NCBI GenBank assembly: GCA_038745535.1
Contig: JBCDLI010000088.1
Coordinates: 1-5,571 of the forward strand
Source: JBCDLI01 sp038745535
GTDB lineage: Bacteria; Pseudomonadota; Alphaproteobacteria; Rhizobiales; Rhizobiaceae
Reading direction: 5' to 3'
DNA length: 5,571 nt
In this document: positions 5,547 through 5,571 of the stretch, piece by piece
Layout of the letters: each line of letters opens with the position of its first letter
Numbering within the stretch: position 1 is the first letter of the stretch
Made by a program: the position numbers and the translations under genes
Notes under the pieces: model-generated
What the model was told of the DNA's origin: nothing
The model's database searches: none
The model's input: the letters and a program-made list of their open reading frames with translations, nothing else

Positions 5547-5571
5547 CCGTTCAGTCCAGATCCTACACGCA

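Overview
The window looks like chromosomal DNA from an alphaproteobacterium, probably Hyphomicrobiales or Rhodobacterales. The grounds are the permease close to the Rhizobium HisM/OccM type, a hypothetical protein of a family I associate with alphaproteobacteria, and the overall codon use. The order cannot be fixed from this sequence alone. I see no mobile element, CRISPR array, tRNA or rRNA, and no intergenic stretch over 300 bases.

Layout. Bases 2-772 (+) hold the 3' part of a polar amino-acid ABC transporter permease. It converges, with an 8-base gap, on a block of minus-strand metal genes: a YciC/ZigA-type COG0523 GTPase (2028-781), a 56-residue SmtA-type metallothionein (2391-2221) and an ArsR/SmtB repressor (2725-2405). 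The repressor and metallothionein form a two-gene operon. A Zur-like palindrome (2127-2141) lies between the metallothionein and the GTPase. A large dyad (2725-2760) of ArsR/SmtB-operator type covers the arsR promoter. Divergent from arsR is a secreted DUF4399 protein (2854-3303, +). A conserved hypothetical protein (3365-4090, +) and a 3-hydroxyisobutyrate dehydrogenase-family oxidoreductase (4187-5062, +) follow. The last gene is a convergent Lrp/AsnC regulator (5546-5055, -) that overlaps the oxidoreductase by 8 bases.

How the genes may work together. The centre of the window reads as a compact zinc (or Zn/Cd) homeostasis locus with two opposite arms. The SmtB-like repressor would release its own operon when metal is in excess, making metallothionein to bind it. 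The GTPase, behind a Zur-like box, would be made when zinc is short, to deliver zinc to key enzymes. The DUF4399 protein shares the intergenic region with the SmtB-like operator and may belong to the same response, but this is inference. The permease, hypothetical protein, oxidoreductase and Lrp regulator look like ordinary housekeeping neighbours. The most interesting points are the adjacent metal-excess and metal-starvation controls, the apparently leaderless arsR start inside its own operator, and a non-standard set of candidate metal ligands in the repressor.
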